From NCBI GenBank assembly GCA_016219235.1, contig JACRBO010000395.1:1-8234 (forward strand): a stretch of DNA of 8,234 nt. The letters run 5' to 3'. The notes beneath the pieces were generated by a model. The model saw only the letters and a list, made by a program, of their open reading frames with translations. It was not told the origin of the DNA and made no database searches. Below, piece by piece: positions 1-5,660 of the stretch. Numbering within the stretch: position 1 is the stretch's first letter; the number at the start of each line of letters is the position of its first letter. The translations under genes and the position numbers were made by a program. The stretch is from Chloroflexota bacterium. Its GTDB lineage: Bacteria; Chloroflexota; Anaerolineae; Fen-1058.

Positions 1-60
1 CGGATGAACGGCGCGCAACTTCGTAAACACACGAGTGTATAATTCTTCACTGATGCTCAT
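1..60 (-). CDS. N-terminus of an unidentified protein (partial, runs off left edge)
   Basis: Only the first 20 codons are present, beginning MSISEELYTR on the minus strand with the ATG at 58-60. The start is supported by an AAAGG Shine-Dalgarno sequence (69-73 on the plus strand as CCTTT), 8 nt upstream, and by a good promoter at 96-124. The peptide is hydrophilic at its start with no signal peptide visible so far. It is too short for me to assign a family. The gene is divergent from the degraded peptidase remnant at 133-288, and its promoter sits directly against the place where that remnant begins. Confidence 0.7.
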   Translation of the reverse strand, partial: MSISEELYTRVFTKLRAVHP

Positions 61-82
61 GAGATTGGCCTTTCGGTTTGGT

Positions 83-93
83 GTGGTGACCAC
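83..93. promoter_or_regulatory. Short palindrome between promoter and start codon (possible operator)
   Basis: GTGGT-G-ACCAC is a perfect 5-bp-arm odd palindrome lying just downstream of the -10 box of the leftmost gene, about where its transcript would start. This position suits a repressor site. With arms this short, chance cannot be excluded. Confidence 0.25.
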
Positions 94-95
94 CG

Positions 96-124
96 ATTAT
101 GCCAATTTCATGAGCAGATTGCAA
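96..124 (-). promoter_or_regulatory. Sigma70-type promoter of the leftmost gene
   Basis: Read on the minus strand, TTGCAA (119-124) is followed by a 17-nt spacer and CATAAT (96-101). Transcription would begin near position 89, giving a leader of about 30 nt before the ATG at 60. Spacing and both boxes are close to the sigma70 consensus. Confidence 0.6.
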
Positions 125-132
125 AGTGTTAG

Positions 133-288
133 CTACTCAGGGCAACGGCGCTAGAAGCGCGCGGCGTGCCTGGCCGATTGGTCGTCTTCGACGATGAAGG
201 CCACGGCATCATCAAGTTGAAGAACAAGCTGGTGATGTATCCGATCGTGGTGGAGTTTCTGAACGAACATCTGTCCAGAACCCCCTGA
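133..288 (+). pseudogene. C-terminal remnant of an S9 (prolyl oligopeptidase-like) peptidase
   Basis: After an in-frame TAG at 130-132 there are 51 codons up to a TGA at 286-288. The reading includes ALEARGVPGRLVVFDDEGHG, with a tail ending in VVEFLNEHL. This matches the last segment of S9-family alpha/beta-hydrolase peptidases: the helix ending in RGVP, the strand leading to the catalytic His in DEGHG (His codon at 202-204), and the final helix. The Ser and Asp parts of the triad and any start signal are missing, and the sequence upstream is the promoter of the divergent gene. I read it as a decayed gene end left after a deletion or rearrangement near 125-133. A very small functional ORF is unlikely because nothing upstream resembles a start with a ribosome-binding site. 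Confidence 0.7.
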
Positions 289-302
289 AGCTGAGTTATC
301 GA

Positions 303-411
303 GCATCCTGAGCGAAGCAGCGTGCTTTTTCGCTGCGTAGTCGAAGGATACGGGTCAGGCTAGATTCTTGGCCGGAAGCGCATCCTTCGACTCCATTCCG
401 CTCAGGATGCT
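303..411. repeat. Nested inverted repeat built from two opposed palindromic elements
   Basis: The outer arms AGCATCCTGAGCG (303-315) and CGCTCAGGATGCT (399-411) are perfect 13-bp complements. The inner arms AGTCGAAGGAT (339-349) and ATCCTTCGACT (382-392) are perfect 11-bp complements. Each half also folds on itself: GCAGCG/CGCTGC (317-322 with 331-336) plus ATCCT/AGGAT in the left half, and GCATCCT/AGGATGC (380-386 with 404-410) in the right half. The half-element, ATCCTTCGACT...CGCTCAGGAT, has the form of a dispersed bacterial intergenic palindrome (REP-like). It lies between two convergent gene ends, so it may act as a terminator or mRNA 3' stabiliser. No U-tract follows it. Confidence 0.75.
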
Positions 412-433
412 TCTGTCTTGTTTTCAAGCCTCT

Positions 434-1558
434 TTAGCCCAACCGCTGCTTCAACCAGGCAAACGCCGCGGCCTGCATCTCCAGATCGAATTTGTGCGGG
501 CCGGGATAAAACTGTCCGACGTAATTTTCCGGTCGTCCCACGCCGGCGTAATGCGCTGCCAACCGCGCATCGGCCGCCCGCATCCCCGCTTCCGTGAATA
601 GATCGTCGTCCAGATCGTACTGCACCAATAACGGCGAGGGCGCACGGCACGCGGCCAGATCGGGCCAGTCGCCGTAGCGCGCCCAGCCAAACGGAAACAA
701 CATCCACGTGTGCGACAGATTGTGATCGAGTAAGCCTTCGTAAGTGGTCATCAAACCGATGATGACGGTGGCGGCGATGCGATCGTGCGTGGCCGTCAAC
801 ATCGCCGCGCGATTGCCGCCACCCGACAGGCCGATGCAGCCCACCCGATCGGCGATCACGTCCGATCGAGATAACAGGTAATTCAGCGCGATGCGATCTT
901 CATAGGCCACCACACCGGCAAGGCTCGTCCCCAGCGCATTGCAATACTTCGCCACGCGATGTTCGTGCAGCGCCGCAACTGTGTCGTAGTGTTCGATCTC
1001 CGGCGAGGCATCCGTGAACGGCGACGGTTCGATCGGGTGATCGCCGATCGCGTCGATCATCGTGTCCAGTGGAAATCGACGGCTGCCCCACAGGAAAGCA
1101 TCGTGCGCTATGACCACGAAACCCTCACGCGCCAACGCATCGACGTACGATCGGCCGCCGTATTCGATGGCGCGCAGCGCGCTCACGCCCGGCGCGACGC
1201 CATGTGGCCCATCGGCGATTTTCTCCTTGCCGTAGAATTTGTAGTCGCTGTGATCGTGCAGCGCCACGAGGCCGGGCAGCGGCCCGGCGGCCTGCGCAGG
1301 TTTGGTCACATAGGCGTGCGTGCGCGGCCCAAAGCCCACCGACCACGATACCTCTTCACCGATCAGATCGTCGTCCTGCCAACGCTGCTCAAGTCGCACA
1401 TCCAGTGGATTCTCGGCGGCGTGGCAGAAGCCCAGCACCTCGCGCACGCGGGCTTGCGTGGCCGGGCCTGGCGCGGCCAGCGGATACAGCGGCTGCTGTC
1501 GATTCGCCGCCTCGACCCAATCGCTGTACACACCCAGATGGTGATAGTGTGCGGTCAT
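434..1558 (-). CDS. Alpha/beta hydrolase (dienelactone hydrolase / acetyl-xylan-esterase-like)
   Basis: The protein has 374 residues. It carries the nucleophile elbow G-L-S-G-G-G with Ser245, a plausible acid in the D-L-D-D-D stretch near 316-319, and a catalytic-type His355 in GPHKFD. The segment ALHDHSDYKFYGKEK (about 99-113) is typical of large dienelactone-hydrolase or esterase relatives, where it lies near the oxyanion hole. No signal peptide is seen, so it is probably cytoplasmic. The start at 1558 is chosen because AGAGGG lies 5 nt upstream; ATGs at 1576 and 1627 are in frame, but the latter lies well inside the preceding SDR gene. It is the last gene of an operon with an SDR (17-nt gap) and a TetR regulator. 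It probably hydrolyses an ester or lactone, but the substrate cannot be told from sequence. Confidence 0.88.
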   Translation of the reverse strand: MTAHYHHLGVYSDWVEAANRQQPLYPLAAPGPATQARVREVLGFCHAAENPLDVRLEQRWQDDDLIGEEVSWSVGFGPRTHAYVTKPAQAAGPLPGLVALHDHSDYKFYGKEKIADGPHGVAPGVSALRAIEYGGRSYVDALAREGFVVIAHDAFLWGSRRFPLDTMIDAIGDHPIEPSPFTDASPEIEHYDTVAALHEHRVAKYCNALGTSLAGVVAYEDRIALNYLLSRSDVIADRVGCIGLSGGGNRAAMLTATHDRIAATVIIGLMTTYEGLLDHNLSHTWMLFPFGWARYGDWPDLAACRAPSPLLVQYDLDDDLFTEAGMRAADARLAAHYAGVGRPENYVGQFYPGPHKFDLEMQAAAFAWLKQRLG

Positions 1559-1575
1559 GTTTGCCCTCTGAGGCA

Positions 1576-2466
1576 TCAGCGGCCAGCGGCGCCGTTGAGC
1601 TTCGTCAATGCCGCGCTGATTTCCCACAATTTCTGCCAGACGGCGCGATCGTAAGCGGGTTTGTGCGCCTTGACCTCGCGGCAGTGCTCGTCAAAGTATT
1701 GGCCCGTGACCGTCTCAAACTCCGGGGCCACCGCCAATCGAATATAAGCCTCGGCCATCTGCGCGGGCGTAATGGCGCGGCGGCGCTTGATCTCATACGC
1801 CCACCGTTTCCAGCCGGTGATGTATTCATAGCGCCCGTGATCGATCTGGACGTTGGGTACGCGCAGGCAGTTGACGGTGACGCCTGTGCCGCGCAGCCGC
1901 TCGGCCAGATCGAACGTGAACATGACCTGCGCCAGTTTCGAATGATAGTAGGCGTGCTGCGTGCTGAACTTCTTTTGCCCGGCCAGGTTGTCAAACTCGA
2001 TCGTGAGAAACGGGTACATCATCAAGCCTTGTGAGGCAACCGTCAGCACCCGCGCCGGGACGCTGGCTTTCAAGGTGTCTAGCAGTAAGTTCGTCAACAG
2101 GAACGGCCCCAACTGATTGGTGGCGAAGACCACTTCGACGCCGTCGGCGGTCAACGTCGGTTGCTTCAACGTATGATCGAAGTTGGCCGCGTTGTTGATC
2201 ATCACATCCAAACGTGGATGCTTCGCCGTGAAGTCGGTCGCGAATTGGCGGATCGACGCCTGCGATGACAGATCGCACTTCATCAACTCGACCGCTTGAT
2301 TGCCGGTCTGCGCGATGATGTCCTGCCGCACGCTTTCACCGGCCTGCGCGTTGCGGCAGACCATGATCACGGTGTGGCCCAGCTTCGCCAGTCCGCGCGC
2401 GGTCTCGCGCCCGATACCGGCATTGGCGCCGGTGACGATAATGGTCTTGTTCGATTGAGTATTCAT
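1576..2466 (-). CDS. Short-chain dehydrogenase/reductase, retinol-dehydrogenase-like
   Basis: The protein has 296 residues with all classical SDR landmarks: cofactor motif TGANAGIG (12-19), NNAA (91-94), Asn117, catalytic Ser145 in VASQ, and YYHSK giving Tyr173 and Lys177. The C-R pair at 37-38 after the second beta strand suggests NADP(H) preference, as in retinol-dehydrogenase-type SDRs. The order of motifs and TNQLGPFLLTNLLL (116-129) fit that subgroup. The ATG at 2466 is preferred; GAGGA is only 3 nt upstream, a tight spacing. A TTG at 2481 that overlaps the regulator's stop codon is the alternative. The gene lies 11 nt after the TetR gene and 17 nt before the hydrolase, so the three are probably co-transcribed. 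Its alcohol/ketone substrate is unknown. Confidence 0.9.
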   Translation of the reverse strand: MNTQSNKTIIVTGANAGIGRETARGLAKLGHTVIMVCRNAQAGESVRQDIIAQTGNQAVELMKCDLSSQASIRQFATDFTAKHPRLDVMINNAANFDHTLKQPTLTADGVEVVFATNQLGPFLLTNLLLDTLKASVPARVLTVASQGLMMYPFLTIEFDNLAGQKKFSTQHAYYHSKLAQVMFTFDLAERLRGTGVTVNCLRVPNVQIDHGRYEYITGWKRWAYEIKRRRAITPAQMAEAYIRLAVAPEFETVTGQYFDEHCREVKAHKPAYDRAVWQKLWEISAALTKLNGAAGR

Positions 2467-2477
2467 CGGTCCTCGCT

Positions 2478-3083
2478 TCAATCCGGCGTGGTCAACGCCT
2501 TCGCTAACAAATCGATCAATGTATTCAACACCGCTTCATACTGATCGGCCCCGATTGTGTCCCGGTGCAGTGTCAACAGGGTCACGGCGCTGATGACGCG
2601 CGCGAACACGATCGGATCGCCCTCGATTACTTCGCCGCGCTGTTGGCCCGCTTGCAGATACGGCACGATCAGCGCCAACCCCGAGCTGTTGCTGGCGGCC
2701 AGCTGCTCCGGCGTAGCGTAATCCGCCAGCAGCTGCAACTCGTCGGGATGCGTGAGCAGCCGGCGCGTCAGGGCGTTCGTCTCCAATTCACGCACCACCT
2801 CGCGCAGCAACCGCGCCAGACCGTCGCGGGCATCTACGGCGGCGCTCAACTCAGCCCGGAGACGCGCCTCCACTGCCGGGCCATCCTGCGCCAGCACGTC
2901 CAGAAACAGCGCCTCTTTGGACTCGAAGAACAGGTAGAAGATGCTCTTGGCAACGCCCACCGCCCGGGTGATGTCCTCCAGGCTGGTCTTCTTCAAGCCC
3001 TGCTTCGCAAACAACTCACGTGCGGCGCGACGCATTTTCTGACGCAGACGGGTTCTCTGTTGGTCGGTGAAGGGTAACGGCAT
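2478..3083 (-). CDS. TetR/AcrR-family transcriptional regulator
   Basis: The protein has 201 residues, the usual TetR length. The N-terminal DNA-binding domain spans about residues 12-60: helix 1 (AARELFAKQGLKKTSL), then the helix-turn-helix in ITRAVGVAKSIFYLFFESKEALF, where the FYLFFESKE run is the signature end of the recognition helix. The remaining part is a helical ligand-binding domain with no recognisable ligand motif. It is the first gene of an operon with an SDR and an esterase-like hydrolase. An inverted repeat lies between its promoter and its start codon, so autorepression relieved by a small molecule, possibly a substrate of the two enzymes, is the likely model. No clear Shine-Dalgarno sequence precedes the ATG at 3081-3083. 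Confidence 0.93.
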   Translation of the reverse strand: MPLPFTDQQRTRLRQKMRRAARELFAKQGLKKTSLEDITRAVGVAKSIFYLFFESKEALFLDVLAQDGPAVEARLRAELSAAVDARDGLARLLREVVRELETNALTRRLLTHPDELQLLADYATPEQLAASNSSGLALIVPYLQAGQQRGEVIEGDPIVFARVISAVTLLTLHRDTIGADQYEAVLNTLIDLLAKALTTPD

Positions 3084-3094
3084 AATAGTCGGTC

Positions 3095-3122
3095 TGAAAA
3101 CAGATTTTTAATTTTGTTTTCA
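3095..3122. promoter_or_regulatory. Probable TetR operator (inverted repeat in the operon leader)
   Basis: TGAAAACA (3095-3102) and TGTTTTCA (3115-3122) are perfect 8-bp complements separated by 12 nt of AT-rich sequence. The arm centres are 20 bp apart, about two helical turns, which suits a TetR dimer or pair of dimers. The repeat begins at or next to the predicted transcription start, so a bound repressor would block the operon promoter at 3128-3156. Confidence 0.6.
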
Positions 3123-3127
3123 TGCTA

Positions 3128-3156
3128 ACTATACCGCAAGCGGGGAGTGGTGTCAA
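3128..3156 (-). promoter_or_regulatory. Promoter of the TetR-SDR-hydrolase operon
   Basis: On the minus strand TTGACA (3151-3156) is a perfect -35 box, followed by a 17-nt spacer and TATAGT (3128-3133). The predicted start of transcription is near 3121, leaving a leader of about 38 nt. The surrounding 3084-3135 stretch is markedly AT-rich compared with the genes. Confidence 0.75.
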
Positions 3157-3207
3157 GAGTGGATGCGGCAAGTATAGCGAGAATGAACGCGAGGGTCAAA
3201 TGTCGCC

Positions 3208-3273
3208 AGACCTGACAGGTAGGCCAGGTCGATCCCGCCGCCCAGGGTTGGCGGTGGCCCACCTGTCAGGTCT
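3208..3273. repeat. Long hairpin with 13-bp perfect arms
   Basis: AGACCTGACAGGT (3208-3220) and ACCTGTCAGGTCT (3261-3273) are perfect complements. The stem continues inward with interruptions as GGCCA/TGGCC (3222-3226 with 3255-3259) and CCGCC/GGCGG (3235-3239 with 3250-3254). Each outer arm also contains an odd palindrome, ACCTG-A-CAGGT. There is no U-tract, so a simple terminator is unlikely. The shape suggests a dispersed palindromic repeat unit. Confidence 0.7.
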
Positions 3274-3285
3274 AATATGGGCATG

Positions 3286-3328
3286 TATGAAAACGCGCCC
3301 GATGTCCATCTTCGACATCGGGCGCGTT
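3286..3328 (-). terminator. serC: Rho-independent-like terminator downstream of serC
   Basis: AACGCGCCCGATGTC (3292-3306) and GACATCGGGCGCGTT (3314-3328) form a perfect 15-bp, very GC-rich stem with a 7-nt loop. Read on the minus strand the stem is followed by TTTTCAT, a short U-tract. It lies about 80 nt past the serC stop codon and upstream of the TetR promoter, so it would insulate the two units. Confidence 0.65.
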
Positions 3329-3352
3329 GTGTGTCTAGAATCTGAGCTGAGA

Positions 3353-3404
3353 CAGTAGGGCAAGATGGCATCTTGCCCCGGCAATTCACCGACTTGCCCT
3401 ACTG
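3353..3404 (-). repeat. Overlapping, mutually exclusive hairpins in the serC 3' region
   Basis: CAGTAGGGCAAG (3353-3364) is the perfect 12-bp complement of CTTGCCCTACTG (3393-3404). The overlapping GGGCAAGATG (3358-3367) is also the perfect 10-bp complement of CATCTTGCCC (3369-3378), with only one base between. The two stems share bases 3358-3364 and cannot form together. The element starts 5 nt after the serC stop codon and would be transcribed with serC. Confidence 0.65.
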
Positions 3405-3409
3405 CAAGT

Positions 3410-4510
3410 TTAGCCGTTCTTCCGTTGGAACTCCGCCATAAACTCGGCCAGCACCTGCGCGGACTCGATGGGCAGCGCGTTGTAAGTGGAGGCGCGCATG
3501 CCACCGACTGAGCGATGGCCCTTGAGGCCGATCATGTTCAACTTCTTGGCTTCTTTGGCAAATTGATCTTCCAGTTCTTCGCTGGGCAGGCGGAAAGTGA
3601 TGTTCATCTTCGAGCGGGCTTCGGGCACGGCGTGGCCTTTGTAGAAGCCGCCGCTTGCATCGATAGCCCCATAAACGACATTGGCTTTAGCCTCGTTGCG
3701 GCGCTGCACTTCGGCCAGACCGCCCAACCCCAGCGCCCACTTGAAGACCAGGCCCACCATGTAGATGGCAAAGCACGGCGGCGTATTGTGCATCGAGCCG
3801 CCCGCCACTTGCGCCTTATAGTCCAGCATCACCGGCAGATTCTCCGGCACGCGCTCCAGCAGGTCTCCTCGAATAATCGTGACGACGACGCCCGCCGGGC
3901 CGGCGTTCTTCTGCGCGCCCGCATAGATCAGGCCGTACCTGGAGACATCGATCGGGCGGCTGATGAAGTCCGATGACGTATCGACGATCAACGGCACGCC
4001 CGCGGGCGGCGCCGGTTCGGCGTTGAATTCGACGCCGTGGATGGTCTCGTTGGACGTGAAGTACAGATAAGCCGCCTGCGGGTCCAGATTCAAATCGGCT
4101 TGCGCGGGTGTCTGCTTGAAGTTAGTGCTTTCGCCGCTGTAGGCGATCTTCGTCGTGCTGAGTTTTTTGGCCTCTTTGACGGCGGCCTTGCTCCACGCGC
4201 CGGTGACGATGTAGTCGGCCGACGCGCCGGGCGCGCGCAGATTCATCGGGATCATCGAGAATTGCAACGTCGCGCCGCCTTGCAGGAACAGCACTTTGTA
4301 ATTGGCGGGGATACCCAGCAAAGTCCGCAAATCTTGTTCGGCTTCGCCGATCACGGCTTCAAATTCCTTGGAGCGATGGCTGATTTCCATCACCGACATG
4401 CCGGTGCCTTTGAAATCGAGCAATTCGCGTTGGGCCTGTTCCAGCACCGGCAGCGGCAGAATCGACGGGCCGGCGTTGAAGTTGTGGGCGCGTTTGACAG
4501 TGTCAGACAT
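3410..4510 (-). CDS. serC: Phosphoserine aminotransferase (serine biosynthesis, step 2)
   Basis: The enzyme converts 3-phosphohydroxypyruvate and glutamate to O-phosphoserine and 2-oxoglutarate in the cytoplasm, using PLP. At 366 residues it matches the usual SerC length. Family marks seen are HNFNAGPSILP (9-19), MEISHRSKEF (41-50), LFLQGGATLQF (74-84), DTSSDFISRP (177-186), the PLP-binding Lys201 in AGAQKNAGPAGV, HNTPPCFAIY (241-250) and the C-terminal GHRSVGGMRAS (331-341). The ATG is preceded by AAGGAG (4517-4522) 6 nt away. It is divergent from serA, which makes its substrate; the two start codons are 226 nt apart. A strong stem-loop at 3292-3328 ends the transcript. No truncation or missing catalytic residue is seen. 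Confidence 0.97.
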   Translation of the reverse strand: MSDTVKRAHNFNAGPSILPLPVLEQAQRELLDFKGTGMSVMEISHRSKEFEAVIGEAEQDLRTLLGIPANYKVLFLQGGATLQFSMIPMNLRAPGASADYIVTGAWSKAAVKEAKKLSTTKIAYSGESTNFKQTPAQADLNLDPQAAYLYFTSNETIHGVEFNAEPAPPAGVPLIVDTSSDFISRPIDVSRYGLIYAGAQKNAGPAGVVVTIIRGDLLERVPENLPVMLDYKAQVAGGSMHNTPPCFAIYMVGLVFKWALGLGGLAEVQRRNEAKANVVYGAIDASGGFYKGHAVPEARSKMNITFRLPSEELEDQFAKEAKKLNMIGLKGHRSVGGMRASTYNALPIESAQVLAEFMAEFQRKNG

Positions 4511-4554
4511 GGTATTCTCCTTGTTTACTTGTCTACTTGTTTCCTCACGCTGCC

Positions 4555-4583
4555 ATTATAATCGCCTGCCCCTCAAACCACAA
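4555..4583 (-). promoter_or_regulatory. Promoter of serC
   Basis: On the minus strand TTGTGG (4578-4583), a 17-nt spacer and a perfect TATAAT (4555-4560). Transcription would begin near 4548, giving a leader of about 38 nt. The leader contains two adjacent TACTTGT copies of unknown meaning (around 4525-4540). Confidence 0.65.
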
Positions 4584-4620
4584 AGTACATTCGACACGTT
4601 TATCACTTGATGCCTATCCG

Positions 4621-4649
4621 TTGACAAGGGCCCAGGCGCTGATTAGAAT
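4621..4649 (+). promoter_or_regulatory. Promoter of serA-DUF1015
   Basis: Perfect -35 box TTGACA (4621-4626), 17-nt spacer, and TAGAAT (4644-4649). The start of transcription is near 4656, with a leader of about 80 nt to the serA ATG. The -35 boxes of the divergent serC and serA promoters are only 37 nt apart, so one bound regulator could influence both. Confidence 0.7.
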
Positions 4650-4671
4650 GACCGGGCAAGCTTACCCATCC

Positions 4672-4696
4672 CCGATCGGATACCTGGCTCGATCGG
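4672..4696. promoter_or_regulatory. Inverted repeat in the serA leader
   Basis: CCGATCG (4672-4678) and CGATCGG (4690-4696) are perfect 7-bp complements around an 11-nt loop, located roughly 16-40 nt after the predicted start of serA transcription. It could be an operator or a leader hairpin. The CGATCG hexamer is abundant throughout this window, so the pairing may simply reflect two copies of a common word. Confidence 0.35.
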
Positions 4697-4736
4697 TTGA
4701 GGCAGCAATCTAAATCCCATTAGGAGAACGAACACA

Positions 4737-5660
4737 ATGAAGGTCCTGGTCTGCGACAAAACTGAACAAGAGTGCATCGAGCAGATGCGCGCCGCCGGTC
4801 TGACGGTGGATACCCAATTTGAGATTACGCCCGAGCAATTGATGACCGCCCTCCCCGGCTACGATGTCGCCGTCGTGCGCTCGCGCACCAAGATCCGCCA
4901 GCCGCTCATCGATGTCTGCCCCAACCTCAAGCTCATCGTGCGCGGTGGCGTGGGTCTGGACACCATCGACGTGGAGTATGCGCGCGGCAAAGGCATCGCC
5001 GTCAAGAACACGCCGCTGGCGTCGTCCGCGTCGGTGGCCGAACTGGCGATCGGTTATCTGTTTATGCTGGCGCGCTCGCTGTACAAAGCCACCACGTCCA
5101 TGAAGGCCGAGAAGTGGGACAAGAAGGCTTTTGAAGGCGACGAGATCGCGGGCAAGACGCTGGGCATCATCGGGCTGGGCAACATCGGCACCGAGACGGC
5201 CAAGCGCGCCCAGCACCTGAGCATGAACGTCGTCGCGTACGATCCCACGACGCGGCAAATCTTCGGCGTCCAGATGGTTTCGCTGGACGAATTGCTGGCG
5301 CAGGCGGATTACATCAGCCTGCACTTGCCCAAGACTAAAGAGTCGGCCAACATGATCAGCGCGGACCAGTTCGCCAGGATGAAGACCGGCGTGCGCATCG
5401 TCCATTGCGCGCGCGGCGGCGTTATCAACGAAGCTGCGCTGTACGATGCGCTGGTCAGCGGCAAGGTAGCGGCGGCCGCGCTGGACGTATTTGAGCAAGA
5501 GCCGCCCACCGATTGGAAACTGATCAAACTGGACAACGTCATCGCCTCGCCGCACATCGGCGCGGCCACCAAAGAAGCCCAGCTGCGCGTGGGCGCAGAA
5601 GTGGCGCAGATCGTGGTGGATTTTGCGCGAGCCTATGCCCCCGTGCCGGAACCTGCGTAA
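4737..5660 (+). CDS. serA: D-3-phosphoglycerate dehydrogenase, short form (serine biosynthesis, step 1)
   Basis: The enzyme oxidises 3-phosphoglycerate to 3-phosphohydroxypyruvate with NAD+. The protein has 307 residues: a substrate-binding half (about 1-95 and 275-307) flanking a Rossmann domain with GLGNIG (146-151) and Asp169 in AYDP, which fits NAD rather than NADP. The catalytic set of the D-2-hydroxyacid dehydrogenase family is visible as Arg226 in CARGG, Glu255 in FEQEP and His273 in SPHIGAAT. VRGGVGLDTID (68-78) favours SerA over lactate or formate relatives. It lacks the C-terminal ACT domain of long SerA proteins, so serine feedback through ACT is not expected. AGGAGA (4722-4727) precedes the ATG by 9 nt. 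It is divergent from serC and touches DUF1015. Confidence 0.93.
   Translation: MKVLVCDKTEQECIEQMRAAGLTVDTQFEITPEQLMTALPGYDVAVVRSRTKIRQPLIDVCPNLKLIVRGGVGLDTIDVEYARGKGIAVKNTPLASSASVAELAIGYLFMLARSLYKATTSMKAEKWDKKAFEGDEIAGKTLGIIGLGNIGTETAKRAQHLSMNVVAYDPTTRQIFGVQMVSLDELLAQADYISLHLPKTKESANMISADQFARMKTGVRIVHCARGGVINEAALYDALVSGKVAAAALDVFEQEPPTDWKLIKLDNVIASPHIGAATKEAQLRVGAEVAQIVVDFARAYAPVPEPA

Noticed and set aside
959..1654. Plus-strand open frame of 231 codons opposite the alpha/beta hydrolase
   Set aside because: It is antisense to a gene with a complete Ser/His catalytic layout and has no start signal or family resemblance.
1204..2034. Long plus-strand open frame (276 codons) opposite the hydrolase and SDR genes
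   Set aside because: It spans the junction of two well-supported minus-strand genes, is Arg/Ala/Pro-rich with no recognisable motif, and is typical of antisense frames in GC-rich DNA.
2467..2481. TTG start for the SDR gene overlapping the TetR stop
   Set aside because: It adds only five residues ahead of the usual N-terminus. The ATG at 2466 places the TGANAGIG motif at the expected distance, though the TTG cannot be fully excluded.
3122..3504. Short open frames on both strands in the serC-TetR intergenic block
   Set aside because: They run through the hairpin repeats and the serC end, have no ribosome-binding sites, and their translations only reflect palindromic DNA.
4525..4542. Tandem TACTTGT repeats in the serC leader
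   Set aside because: Only two short copies are present, so they are not a credible array or regulatory repeat on their own.
4656..4736. Riboswitch or T-box in the serA leader
   Set aside because: The leader is only about 80 nt, has one small inverted repeat and no T-box or known riboswitch core.
4710..5555. Minus-strand open frame of 281 codons opposite serA
   Set aside because: It is fully antisense to serA, whose family motifs are unmistakable, and its translation is low-complexity Arg/Gly/Asp-rich without domain signals.
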